Shown: positions 30,797 through 42,500 of the stretch, piece after piece
Layout of the letters: every line of letters starts with the position of its first letter
Position numbering within the stretch: the stretch's first letter is position 1
Program-made: the position numbers and the translations under genes
Assembly (NCBI GenBank): GCA_002150815.3
Contig: NDFF03000074.1
Location: 1-45,241, forward strand
Length of the DNA stretch: 45,241 nt
Source: Grammothele lineata
Taxonomy: Eukaryota; Basidiomycota; Agaricomycetes; Polyporales; Polyporaceae
Direction of reading: 5' to 3'
The notes under the pieces: generated by a model
The model's database searches: none
Seen by the model: only the letters and a program-made list of their open reading frames with translations
What the model was told of the DNA's origin: nothing

Positions 30797-33700
30797 CTAC
30801 TTGTGGCCCTTCCTCGCCGGTACCGTCGTCTTCGCGTTCTTCGCCTTCTTCGTAGGTCGTTCGTCGGGGTTGGGGACGGCCTCAGCAGCCCCTCGCCCGC
30901 GCTTGACTGCCATCCGTGCTTGGAACTCTGCACCCTTCGCGGTAGAGCGTCGCACGCGCTTGCTCGACGCGCCAGCGGGCAAGGTCCTTGTCTCGTCGCC
31001 CTCAGGCTGGACGTCGTCTACCTTTCGTTTACGAGTCTTCGGCTTCGGCTTCGGCGTCGCGCCGGATGCCGTAGCAGTGTCGCTTGTGACCGGGGCGGAT
31101 TCGCACACGGTGGCCGCGCCCGTCCCCGCGGGCACGCACGACGGAGAAGACTTTGCGCGGTGGGGTTCGGGCGCGGGGGTTATCTCCTTGTGCGAGGGCG
31201 CTACAGATGGCGCCGGGCTGTCCGTACGAGGCATTCCCAACGCCTGGAACGGAGGAGGAGAGGACGTCACGGGGGTCTCCGCGCCACATGAGCGAGACGC
31301 ACCCTGCTCAGACGCCGGCGCTGATGACGCCTCCTTGGATATAGGTGCGGGAGACGGCGCGGGAGTTTTCGAGGCAGGCGCGCCTGAGATATGGGACGAT
31401 CTCGCGTCGTCCGAGTTCGGCGTTGGGAATGGGGCGAAAGTCGTCGCCGTCAGAGGCGCGCCCGACGGCGGTGGAGCCGGCGCGGTGGACGTTACGGATA
31501 TCCCTGGGCGCGAGGGGTTGTGAGACGAGGATGTCCCCCCGTTCGGTGCGGCGGACGGCATGGCGGTAGTAGCAGTCTCCGCGCCAGGCGTGCCTGACGC
31601 CTGGCGTGAAGTCGAGGAGCGCACCACAGAGGGTGCGTCATGTGAGTCGGGCGATGGGGACGTTGCCTTAGGTGGAGCTGGGGCAGATGAGGATGTTGTA
31701 ACGGCTAAGTCAGGGGCAGCGGCGGCCGCGTGTGGGCTAGTAGTCGCGGGGGATGATACGGACGTCTGCGCGTGAGACGGGTTGGGTTCTGGGGAGGGCG
31801 TGGTCTCCACGCGAGGTGTGCCTGTGGCCTGGGGCGCTGGCACAGGTGGCAGCGCCGGGTTCGTCGCGCGATGGGATTCGGCCGTTGGAGACGCCGCATT
31901 CACGGGAGCTCGCTCCGGTGACTCTCCGATGGGCGAACTAGGAGTCGCGGTCAGCGCAATCGCGGGGGGCGGCGAGGATGTCTGCGCGGGGGGCGGGTTG
32001 GGCTCCGCGAGGGGCTTGGGGGTCTTCTCGCGAGGCGTCGCAGTCGAAGCGTCCTGCGTGGTCGCGCCAGATGGTATGAACGTCGTTGCACGAGGCGATT
32101 CCGGTGCGGGTGACGTCGCCTTGGCCGGTGCTGGCGTGGAAGGCTCCGCGCGAGCGGGGCAGGCAGGCGCAGGCGCTGTAGTTGAAGGCGCGCTAGCAGG
32201 AGATGACACGGACATCTGCGCGCTGACCGGGTTGGGTTCTGGGGAGGTTGCCCTGGCCACGGGCAGGGGGGGCGTGGCAGGCGTTCGTCCACCCGCCGCG
32301 GAGTCGAGGAATGCAAATGGAGTGCCGTCATGCTCGGCATCATACAGCCGGTGGTACAGGGCAAGGAGGTCAGCAACACCAAGCGTGTTCGCCTCCTGGA
32401 TGCGCGCGTCATGCCATTCCTGGGGGATATACAACTCCGGGGAAAGGCGGATGTTCTCAAAGTCCAGTTCATCTTCATGAACGCGCTCTGCAGTCTCTTC
32501 AGTCAAGGCAAGCCACTAGGTATAGAAGTTTGTACTTACGCCACAACACCCCGAGATAGGCCTCGAGTAGTTCTCGAGTGCGTGAGATAGTGAACGCGGC
32601 CTCAGTCCATTTCGGCAGCGATAGCGATCCATCTGCAGAAGCGAGTATCACGGATGGCGGGTTGTACGCTGTTGAAAGAATGAGCTCGGCGTTCAAATCA
32701 CAGTAGAACGAACGCTCTTACGCAGAGTGGCCTCCGCGAAGTCTTCAAATATAGGAGTTATCACTTCTGCGGCACCATTTCGGAATTGGTGGAAAGCAAC
32801 GTCCCCGACCGTGCCGCCGGTGAATCTGTAGCAAGATCTATCACTAGGGAACATGACGGAAGACGCACGGTACTCACTGAACTGTCTTGATTGTGTTGTC
32901 GCGCACACGAAAGCCGAAATAGATCTGACAGACGGCGTATCCAATCTGATCATGTTTGAACCCTACGAGCTGCTGAACAGTGTGATCAATTGCATCAACA
33001 ACGCCCTCTTGATTCCTGTGTGACCATCAACGCGATGTACGAGCGGCGAGGATAAGTGTACTTACTCCCACACGGCAGCCGGGTTATTCTCTCGACTAGC
33101 CCGCGCGTCGGCCACTCGCTGCATGTATGCCTCCCTGACATCATCTTCCTCCGCCGCGAAGAGCTTCGCAGCGGCGGCGCGATACGCGCCACGAGCGGTC
33201 GAGCCTTGTAGTTCTTTCTTGATCCTCTCGTCGTTGTCCTTAGACCAAAGCGTGAGCGCGGCCGGCGCGCGTGATCTCATGCGCTCAAGGAGAGGGTTCT
33301 CTTTGCGTCGCTGAGTACCTTGGGCAATGTCGTCTTCGCCACTGCCGTCCTCCTGCTCCTGTTCCGCGCGCGCGAGCGCGTCCTTCAGCATCTTCCGGTA
33401 GTTCGCCCATCCTCCGGCCTTCCTCTCCTCACCCCACATATTGTTGAATTTGGTCCTGACGATCTGCAGAGTATTCAGCGCTCATCTATATCAGTAGTTC
33501 CTGAGTACTCACCTTCTGAACATCATCTAGTGCGACGGTCTTCGGATCGAGGAGCTTCTCGAACGCGTCCTTGGCGACGTCATGTGCAAATTTGGTGGTG
33601 CGGTCCCGCCTGTAGTTGGGGTACTCCTTGTATACGTACTGGAGAAGCGGGCCAGCCGCGGGAGACTTCCAGGTGAATCGCGAGCGGCGTTGGCCTGGCT

Positions 33701-33926
33701 CGGGATGGGGCACCTCGAGAATTTCAATAGGCTTGCCCTTGCCCTTACCGCGAACCTTTTTCTTCTTGACAGGGGCAACATTATCGTCGTCTTCATCGCC
33801 TTCGGACAGCGAGTCTTCTACAACGGCGTGGTTGTCGTCGACAGGAGGTGCGGAAGGAGGGGCGCGCTTGCGCTTGCGAGAGGGCTTGGCCTTCGCGGGG
33901 ACTGGGGTCGGCGGGGGCGATGTCAT
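30797..33926 (-). CDS. Cargo gene 1 of the KDZ element: basic/Pro-Ser-Ala-rich protein, 960 residues, function unknown
   Basis: Six exons (33513-33926, 33066-33463, 32878-33015, 32722-32825, 32540-32668, 30797-32496) join to 961 codons. The N-terminus has nuclear-signal-like basic runs (AKAKPSRKRKRAPP, KKKKVRGKGKGK) around an acidic patch. Residues about 95-180 contain FTWKSPAAGPLLQYVYKEY and DVQKIVRTKFNNMWGEE, faintly like the helix pattern of MADF or Myb/SANT DNA-binding folds; this is a guess. A folded middle follows (LVGFKHDQIGYAVCQIYFGF, ITPIFEDFAE). Residues from about 480 to 900 are a disordered Pro/Ser/Thr/Ala region with repeated PATSPEPNP-like units. The end is basic (KPKPKTRKRK, KKAKNAKT). 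The last junction uses a plain AAG acceptor, so that joint is tentative. An upstream in-frame ATG at 34055 is possible. It is probably a nuclear protein that acts on the element or on chromatin. Confidence 0.65.
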
Positions 33927-34277
33927 GAGTTGGGCGGCGTGTGATGGTTTCAAGTGGCGTATAGCGTGGGGGAGGACAGGTAGCGCAGTTCGTATTGAGG
34001 GAGGACGTCTTAAGGCTGCACCAGGGAGCTGGGGCGCTTTGGCCAACGAGGCCACCGCCGTTGAAGAGAATACATTGTGGCCCGACGTGGGTCCGAGCTA
34101 AGACAGCCTTGAGCCACGCAAAGGCGAACAACGTAGGGGCCACATACCTCTCCTTCGGCAAGGAGGTCATAGCCCCAACTGTGGCGCGAGGTTCGTTCGC
34201 TTTGCCTGCGTACTGAGTCAGGTACCAGAACTTCTTTCATTATCAATGCGCTTAAACCTGTCTAAAGAACAAGTACG

Positions 34278-35607
34278 CTACACACGACGAGCTCGCTTGG
34301 ATGGCGTGCCTACGTAATCCGACTCCTCGTATTCTTCATCGTACTCGTCGTCCTCATTGTCCTCGCTGCTGCAAGCATCTTCGTTGTCGGCGGCGTAGGC
34401 ATCGTCTTCGTCGTCAGTCTCGAACTCGGCTTCCAGCCGCGCAAAGAATGCCTGGTCCGCTGCGGAAAGGCCGGTGGAGGTCGAGGCTTGAGACTCGACT
34501 CGCGATGTCGAAGCAGTCGGTACGGGCGTTGCCCTCGGGGGCGAGCCACTGAGCGCCCGCTGGCGCTTGGATCCACTGTCCGTTGGGCCTTTGCGCTTCC
34601 GGGGCGTGACGTTCGCGCGCGCTTTGCCCTTCGAACAGGTTGACAGCCTGCCGCCACTGCGCTGGGGCGACAGCTCTCGGGAGGGCTCGCGCAAGGGGGA
34701 CGAGGGCGGCTGGGGCGACGAAGAAGCCGGTGGCTCCTCAGCGGGCGAGGAAGCGCGTTCGCGCTCGCGTTCAATCTCCTCGTCGTGATCTGACAACTCT
34801 ACTCCGTCTTCGCGATGCTGGACCGGAAGGGCGAGATTCTTGTAGTAATTCAGATGCCAGAGATCGTCTAACGCCAGAGAGCGCAGCTTGAAGATACGGC
34901 TCTCCGTGGACTGCAAGAGGATGGCGGTATTGCGCTTATGAACCCACGCGCGTTCGTACGGGTCCCAGACGTCGAATCGGGCTCGCGGTGAGAGCTCGTA
35001 GTCGACCTTGATGTCCCTGGTCTTGAGTTGGTCGAATGTAAACGAGAAAAAGTCGTCCTTGCGGTTGGTCCCTTCGAGATCGAATGCCTCTGGAGCACCG
35101 GGCTTAAAGCCGCGTACCTCAAGATAGAAGTAGATCTTGCGAGTTGAACGGGTCTTCTTCGGGGCACCCCGCTTCTTGGGCACGGGGATGGGGCGAGGAG
35201 CAGTGCGGAATCGAGCCGCCAATTCGTTGCGGTCTCGCTTGGGGTCGTCGCAGAGAAGGTGACAAACTTCGCGAAGAGCTTCAGGTAGGTCGTCGATGTC
35301 GAGCATTTCGGCCATGGCCTTCTGCAAGTTCTCGGGATCCATTTGCACAGCCAACAGGCGTGCGCCGCCCCAGCACACGCGGGAAGGACACTGTAGAGAC
35401 GGTGAGCGGATGGCTCGGAGGGACATTAAAACAACGTACGCGCTCGCAATACAGCGCCACGGTGTCGGCGTTGGTCAGCCCATAGCTCATGCTGGAGATG
35501 TGACGTCTCGGGGATGGGCATGGCTTGTAGGCTGCCTGGAGTACATTGCCAGGAAGGCCATACTTGACGAGGATTTTGGAGATTCTGTCGTTGATCGCGG
35601 GGCGCAT
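34278..35607 (-). CDS. Cargo gene 2 of the KDZ element: nuclear-type acidic protein, 426 residues, function unknown
   Basis: Two exons (35440-35607 and 34278-35390) join to 427 codons, starting MRPAINDRISKILVKYGLPG. The first half looks folded. It includes a helical segment (LQKAMAEMLDIDDLPEALRE), a basic stretch (PVPKKRGAPKKTRSTRK), then alternating hydrophobic strands (KIYFYLEVRGFKPG, FFSFTFDQLKTRDIKVDYEL, RARFDVWDPYERAWV). The second half is low complexity: ERERERASS, a Ser/Pro run, a basic KRKGPTDSGSKRQR, and a long acidic region ending GTPSKRARRV. I recognise no domain. Same strand as cargo gene 1, 350 bases upstream of its start. The basic stretches suggest nuclear location and nucleic-acid contact; that is inference. 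Confidence 0.7.
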
Positions 35608-37213
35608 GATGTCTCAGTGAAGAAGTTTCGGGGAAGGTGGGTACGAAACGCACCGTGTTGGGAGTTCTTATGTAGGCGCGGTCTGTGGCCCAGGACGGAG
35701 TGGCGTGAACACACCCTAGCGCTACTGCGTAAAGCGATTCGGGATGAGGCTAAAACAAAGAAAACAGTAAGTGGCCGATGCAGCGCCCGTACCGGAACGA
35801 GTACGACGTACCTCAATGGCCGGAGCAGGCGGTCGGCGGGCCCTAACTGAAGCTCCTGCGGACTCGAAGTCGTTCAGGTGCTCGTCTGACCGATAGGCCT
35901 AGGGTTACACGGCCATAAACCAGACGTTGAAGCGCTAGTTGACCCAGCGTGCGGAAATTGACAGAGCGAGCGTCGCGGTGTGGACACCAATGGAAAGTCG
36001 GGTTCCATCACGGATGGACCAGCGCGCACGAGGGGAAATGAGACACGGCGTTTGCAAGCTGCGCGAAACAGCACGTACCAGGTTCCAAATGGTCTCCGTT
36101 GGTCCAACAGCACGCGCGGCGGACGCTCCGGGTGTCGGTCTTGGCGGCGTAGTTGAGAGCTTGAAACACAGATGGGCGCGAGTACGGGGAATGTTCAGGA
36201 CGTTCGCTCCGATGTAGATGCCAAGGGGATGTCTAGGACCCAGAGCACCCGCGGACTCGAAGTCGTCCGGGTGCTCATCTGACCCAAAGGTCGTATGGGG
36301 TCGGAGGCAAGGAATGTCAGTATATGTAGAGGCAAGACCACTCACGAGAACATGGGAAGCTTGACGATCGAGTTGCCCGAAACTGTATTGGTGTATGGCG
36401 GGCGTTGGGGGGACGCGTGCAAATAACATTAGTCGAGCGTAGAGAGACCCCAAAAGAAAGGGGGAAGAGGGTAGGGCGAAGGTAGCGGAGTAGGAATGAG
36501 GAGGAGGCGAGAAAGAATCAAGTTTCGGTGCACGGCGAGAGGCGCGCGCAAGGGAGGGACGGCGCGGAGTCCGACTTGGACGCCATTGGGAGCACTCCCG
36601 ACAGTGCCGGAACGCCGGCGCCCGGCGCCCATGCAACGTGCGAACGCCGAAGGCGGCATCGTTGGCGACGAGCCGACCGCGTGCGACGGGCTGCACATCA
36701 CTGGCGCCAGCGTACCAGTACTCTCACTCGCACTCTTAGTCGCATCTCCGTCCACCTTCTCGCTCTCGCTCTCGTCGCTCTGCCTCCCGCTCTCGTATTC
36801 GTCCTTGCACCTCTAGATCACCCTACATCGTACCGCCTTCACCCGCAACATCAACGCGTACCCTTCCCCTTCCCCTTTCCCAGACGTTCGTAGACGACTT
36901 CGAGTCCGTGCGACGTCTGCCCTTGCGTCCATTGGACCAAGGTTTCGACACCCTCTTCGCCCCATCCTGCCCACGCAGCTCAGCAAGCTTGCACCTGTTA
37001 TCCGCTCTCGAAGGTATGTCGACCGACTGGCCTTGCTCACCGCTCTCCTAATGTTTGCAGCTTGATAGCCAAGCGCCCTCCGTACATCTCCCGACGAAGT
37101 GTCTAGGTCGACTTTGAGTCCGCTAGGCCTTCGACCCTTGCGTCCTATTGGACGAAGGTGTTCGCCCTCTCTTTAAGGCCGTTACAGGGTTCTTCGGGCC
37201 GCACGGAGTGCTC
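35608..37213. promoter_or_regulatory. Divergent control region of the KDZ element with four related repeats
   Basis: It separates the minus-strand and plus-strand gene pairs. GACGACTTCGAGTCCG or a close variant occurs four times: antisense at about 35855-35890 and 36248-36283 (these two share about 33 of 36 bases), sense at about 36893 and 37110. The two sense copies extend into a second shared block (CCCTTGCGTCC, ATTGGAC, AAGGT). Pyrimidine tracts ending CAG at 36880 and TAG at 37107 suggest that the sense copies begin exons of cargo gene 3 or of its leader. The stretch 36430-36880 is pyrimidine-rich on the plus strand, as in fungal promoters. Confidence 0.45.
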
Positions 37214-39261
37214 ATGGCTGGTTTGGATCGCGCTAGGATGCCAGGTACGTTATCGATTATCAAAAGAGGTGGAATGCGACTGAGTTGTGCGCAAGGTCCG
37301 CACTGGACGAATACGTTGTCGGTCGCGACTGCGGACGACGACAAATACCTTATCACCTCGCCGAACATGGAACATATCCCCACCCCTTTTGTCGGCCTCG
37401 TCCGGGTGTATCTACGCTCGGACTACAGGTACGGGCCGAACGACCCCTTCCAATGGCCCCAAGTTTTCTGCGAAGGCTATCACTTTCTTGCTGCGGTCTT
37501 GCGCCAAGATTCCGCGCCCGTGAGCGTGTCATGCATGTGGTGGACCCCGCATGAGCGCGATTTTCGCCGCGTTGAGGGTAGTGTTTGGAGGTGCATCGGT
37601 CATCTAGACCGATGGGTCCTGCAGCCCTTGTATGACCTCACGAAAGCTCTCGACACAGAAGTTCGACAGCTCGGGATCACCGCGCCTTTACATCATACCT
37701 TGGGCCGTCTCCACATCCGTCTACTTCGGGCCTGCGACCGTCTCCAACATTTTCCAAGTACCTTCCGTGACATTTGCTTCCAGGTCCGAGAGCTCCAGCG
37801 TACATGGCTCATGTGCCGTGCTTGGATCGACTACTCCCAAAAAATCGCCCCTTCCGACTCTCCGCGGGCTGTTGACGCCGGTCTCATGGGAGCTTTCACT
37901 ACGCTACCCGACGCCGTCCAACTCCTTCATCAGGCAGGTATTCCGGTGTGGTTTATTCAACCCTCCCCAGCTGTCGAAGCGAAGGACGCTGAAAACGCGA
38001 GGGTGCTACCGCGGCCGCCTTCCACCCTCGAGTCCACGCTCCTCGTCTCCGGGAGCGCACCCCTCTACTCTGGACTCTCCGACCATCGCCACCTCGAAGC
38101 AATCTGCCGCGAGAAATCCCCCTACGTTGACGTCTCTATCACTCCCCTGCTTCATCGTTACGATGCGGAGTCGTACCGCGCCAGCGCCCAAGACGCACAG
38201 GGAACGCGATCGGAGCAGGGACCATCCGCTTCAAGCCCTGGCGCAAGTGGTAGTACTACCCGGCAGGCGTCCGGGTCGTCACGCCCAACCCCATGTAAGA
38301 CCCATACTCGTTGTCATCGACTCGTACTCATTCCCCTTCATCAGACGCACGACCGAACGTCCATAAGAGCCAAGTACGTGGTCGGGACAAGTTTACCGAC
38401 AAAGAGCACCCGTGGATGCCTGGGCTGCTGCCCGGATGGCAAGCCGCCATGTCCAGTGTTGATCGCTCCGCCGTACAAAAAGCTTCGTGGGAGATGTGGG
38501 GCTATTGGGTTCCAGAGCCCTCGCTGGTCTTAGGTCCACAAACCGAGGAACGCGTCAAGTTGTTCGTGTGGAACTGGCTCCGCATGCGTCCAGCCTGGTT
38601 GTACATTCTCTCCCTTCCCAACTCTCCCGCTCCTTGCGCCAAACCCCAGTGGTGGCGCGATTACCTCGGCGGCCAATTTGACCTCGGCACCGCAACGGAT
38701 GGCACCGCGCGACGGAAACGTCTCGAGAAGATACACGCCGTCTTCGGGCGCGTCTTTGACACCATCCAGTTCAACGCGGCATCCGTAACGCGCGTTACCT
38801 GGTTCACGCACAGCCTTCGCCATATCGACTCGGCGATCGCTCCGCTCGTCATTTGGGAGCTGTTTGAACTAGGATTCCGGTCAGAACTCCTCGCATTAGA
38901 CCGCGTGCTCGTGCCGATGGCCGATCGACCCGAGGCCGACCTCGAACGCAGCGCGTGCCTATCGTCGGTCTTCTCCGGAGACGATGTGGCCTATCTCCGG
39001 ACCCTGCCATCGACCGGCACAGGCCTGTGCGCGAAGACAATCGACGCGCGCGCTCGGTCTTTGGAAGGACTGCGGAGGGTGGTGGCGCGGTGGCCGCTCT
39101 GTCCGGTCGACGTGCGCGACGCGACGCCTCTAACGTCCGTCCAGAAGCGCGACGTATTGGAGACCATGGAGACAAAGATTGCGTCCTTCTACGTGCAGAC
39201 GTTCTTCGCATACTCCGGCCGCGCGCCCTTGGTTCCTCATGCTTACCCCGACATTGCTTAG
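37214..39261 (+). CDS. Cargo gene 3 of the KDZ element: 665-residue protein of unknown function
   Basis: Two exons (37214-38294, 38345-39261) join to 666 codons from ATG 37214. The reading frame is open further upstream to about 37130, and acceptor-like sites at 36880 and 37107 suggest added 5' exons, so the true N-terminus may be longer. Visible segments are VGLVRVYLRSDYRYGPNDPF, a helical middle (LYDLTKALDTEVRQLG), then DAVQLLHQAGIPVWFIQPSP. A linker rich in Ser/Gly holds the intron. The second half is Trp-rich (MWGYWVPEP, LFVWNWLRMRPAWLYIL, QWWRDYLGG) and ends YSGRAPLVPHAYPDIA. I have a general impression of an expanded Agaricomycete family with this Trp-rich part, but cannot name it. No catalytic motif is evident. 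It ends 243 bases before the transposase, on the same strand. Confidence 0.65.
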
Positions 39262-39503
39262 CTTGTATATTGTAGTCGACCTATTCTTGTATCATACACT
39301 TCCGCCCGTCAGGATATGAATGTTTCCAGCACCATGTGATTCTTGTTTTGTGTGATCGAGAAGGTAAGCGCCCCTTTATTCGGCCCAACCTCGATCTGCG
39401 CGTTTGCGGGCACCACGCGCCACTTGCCCTTCCCTCTCACCACCCCTCTCCCTCCCACACCCCCGCTCGCCGTGCTCAGTGTCATTGCCCTTTCGCATCA
39501 AGT

Positions 39504-42500
39504 ATGGCGTTCAAAACCCGTCGCGCTCGTGGCAAAGCTGCACGGCATCAGGCGCGCGAGCAACCTTCCGCGTCACAAGATCGAGCGTACGTCCGGGATC
39601 GTACCGGCCGTCAAGTCGTCGATGAAAACCGAACGCGACATCAAGAAGCAGCTCCTCCAAAGAAACGCGCTCGTTTCGAAGAAGACGCCCGCAAGCCACT
39701 GCCGTCCGACGAAGATGAAGTGGCTGCTATCGCTAAGCGGCTGGAAGAGGAGGATGAGAAGGACTCCGAGGACTCCGAGGGCGACTCAGATTCAGACTCG
39801 GAGGAAGGACACTCCATGAAGAAACCACCGTCGACAAACCCTGAGGTACGTACCTGATGCTGGGGTACACGTACAGCATCGAATCTCATTAGTATCTCAG
39901 CCAACGAAGTCGGGCGTCTACAAGTACATGAGCGAGTGGCTCACCGAGTTCGACGTTCTGGGGGCGGAGATGCTTCGCTGGGAAGCTCTGCCTTCACCTC
40001 TAGCGCAGTGCAGGTGTGGTGGAAATGAGGCGAAGTATCGATGTACCGACTGTAACTGTCGTGTGATGCTTTGCGGCGCGTGCATGCGGCGCACACATGC
40101 CAACGAGTGGTACCACTGGATCGAGCTATGGACAGGCAAGTACTTCAAGCGCTATGATCTCAGGTCCATCGGCTTCGTCATTCACCTCGGCCACGACGGC
40201 GGCGAATGTCCTCATGCCAGGAGCCTCCCTCCGAGCAACATCAGCATAGGTCATACGAACGGAATCCATCAGTGCTCGGTCAAGTATTGTAATTGTCCCG
40301 ACGCACCCGAAGATCGGACTATCCAACTTCTTCGTGCCCGCATATGGCCCGCTACACGCAAGACACCATCAACGGGCTTCACGATCGCGCTGCTGCAACT
40401 GTGGCACCATCTGTGGTTGAACACGAAGATTTCGACTCTCTACTTTCTCAAGACACTGCAGCGACTGACAGACAATACAACTCCCTCGAATATCAAGGTG
40501 AGTTTCCCGGGCTTACTTTCCTGGTGCTCTGGTTCAACATCATCTAGTACCCGTATCACGCGTTTCGCGCAGTCAGCCGTTTGTTCGCGCACCTGACGAT
40601 GATGAAGCGCGCAGGCCGCTTCCATTCGCTCACTGTGCCAAATCGCGACGCGACAGACCTTACGGTTCCGTGTCTCACTTGTCCTATGCCCGGTTTCAAT
40701 ATCCCCGCAAATTACAAGGACGTTCCGCGCCACCTCAGGTAAGCCGTCTATCCTCGTATTTCAGTATCATTCGCTAACAGTACAGAAGATATATCTACCG
40801 TATCACCTTCGGCATGGATGGCAACCATACCCTCAACAAGAAGTCGAAAGAAGACGATCCTAACGACGTCAGCCTGGGGCTTGGCCAGGCATTCTTCGTC
40901 GACCACAACAAGATAGCACACATACTTGAGGAGATATACGCAGGAGACGACGACGTAGTGGTACGTCGCATTGATAGCCGTGATCATCATAATCTGACGT
41001 TCGACCAGTCGCATACATGTAGCGGCTTCAAAGTGGCACGCGCGCAGCGTATGGGCAAGTTTCGCTTTGTGGACGTCAGTGGTGTGGCAGCGGTGACGTG
41101 CCGCCACGTGCTGTTCTGGGCCAGTGCGGTGATCAACTTGATCTCGGGCGAGAGGTACGTCGTTAGCTCCGGAGCCCGTTAGATTATGTTTCGTCTTACA
41201 TTAGTCGCACAGGTACCCGCTACTTGATATCATCATGTTCTTCATCCTGCGAAAGACTCGCGAGTGCCTGGAGAGAGGGTGGTCGTACGATGTATTCTGC
41301 CAATACATCATCAACCTAGTCTCGCGTTTCGAAAAACGTTTCCCTGAAGTTGTCAACCTCGTCAAGGAACTCCTATGCTGCATCCCGACATTCCACGCGA
41401 ATGCCCACCGTGATATGTGCCAGGTCGTTTACGGCTTTACGTACGGGCACGGTTGTGGTCATCAACACGGCGAAGGAGTCGAACCGCCCTGGTCGGACTT
41501 CGCTCCTGCCGGTCCCGTCACACGGGAAATGTCCCACGGCGGGCGGGAGGACGCTCTCAACGATCAGATGAACCACTGGAACCGCCGAAAGATCGAAGAC
41601 GGAGGTGAGTGTTCTGCTCTCAATGCCTGCACGTTGATCTGACAATCAGACAGTATCTCGCCTCGAAACAGACCTCGGAAAGGCCATCGAGTCCCAGAAC
41701 GTAACAACCCCGCAGCTTGCACGACTTACTGCACTCGCAGGCCCGGAGAAGTCTCTTCGCTGGGCACGAATGGGACTCCGCACGAGCGCCCCTACACCAG
41801 TCAACTTCAGGGCAAAGGAGGATGCTTTCAAAGATAGTGTATACGTACTGGACGAAACGAAGCGTGAGTCGACACTGGTTCTTTCAGGTTAGGCGAATTA
41901 CTCATGGTCTGTAGTCCCAGACCGTGAACAGGCGTTCCGAGAGCTTGTTGAGCTCTATGAGGAGAAGGAGGAGGTTGGTGCAAGCAAGTTGCGCTCAGGG
42001 ACCACGCTGTTCGTACAGCAAGGAATTGATCTGGACATTGAACAGTACGTTTACGAAGCTTCGTCGAATCTGACGCTGTGCTCACACAACCCAACACTAC
42101 AGATTCAAGTTGAGGCAACGACAGACTCTGCTGAACTCGGGCCACGGCACGAAGGACGAAGACACCGTCCCGCTCGAGACTGCGCGACTCGCTTGGAAAC
42201 GCAGCTTGCATCAGTGGCGCGCCGATCAGAAGACACATTGTCCTCTACTCGCTTCATTCGCCGAAGACAGCTACGTCGACATGCCTGACGACGACGAAGA
42301 CGTTCGTATCTGTCAAACTACGCGTTTCAAAGACTTGGATGACGACCCTGAAGAAGCCGTACCAAACGAGGAGGACGTACAGCTAGATGCGGACGGCGCT
42401 GACTTCAACGCAGACGGGCGGTCGGGCCAGGCGAGCACGACGAGCGCGGGCCCAAGTGTAGTTACGGCGACTCCCGCTGCATCCGGTGGAATGGACACCG

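Noticed and set aside
30801..32480. Long plus-strand frames opposite cargo gene 1 (up to 240 codons)
   Set aside because: They are antisense to a GC-rich, repetitive, well-spliced minus-strand gene and show only low-complexity Gly/Ala sequence.
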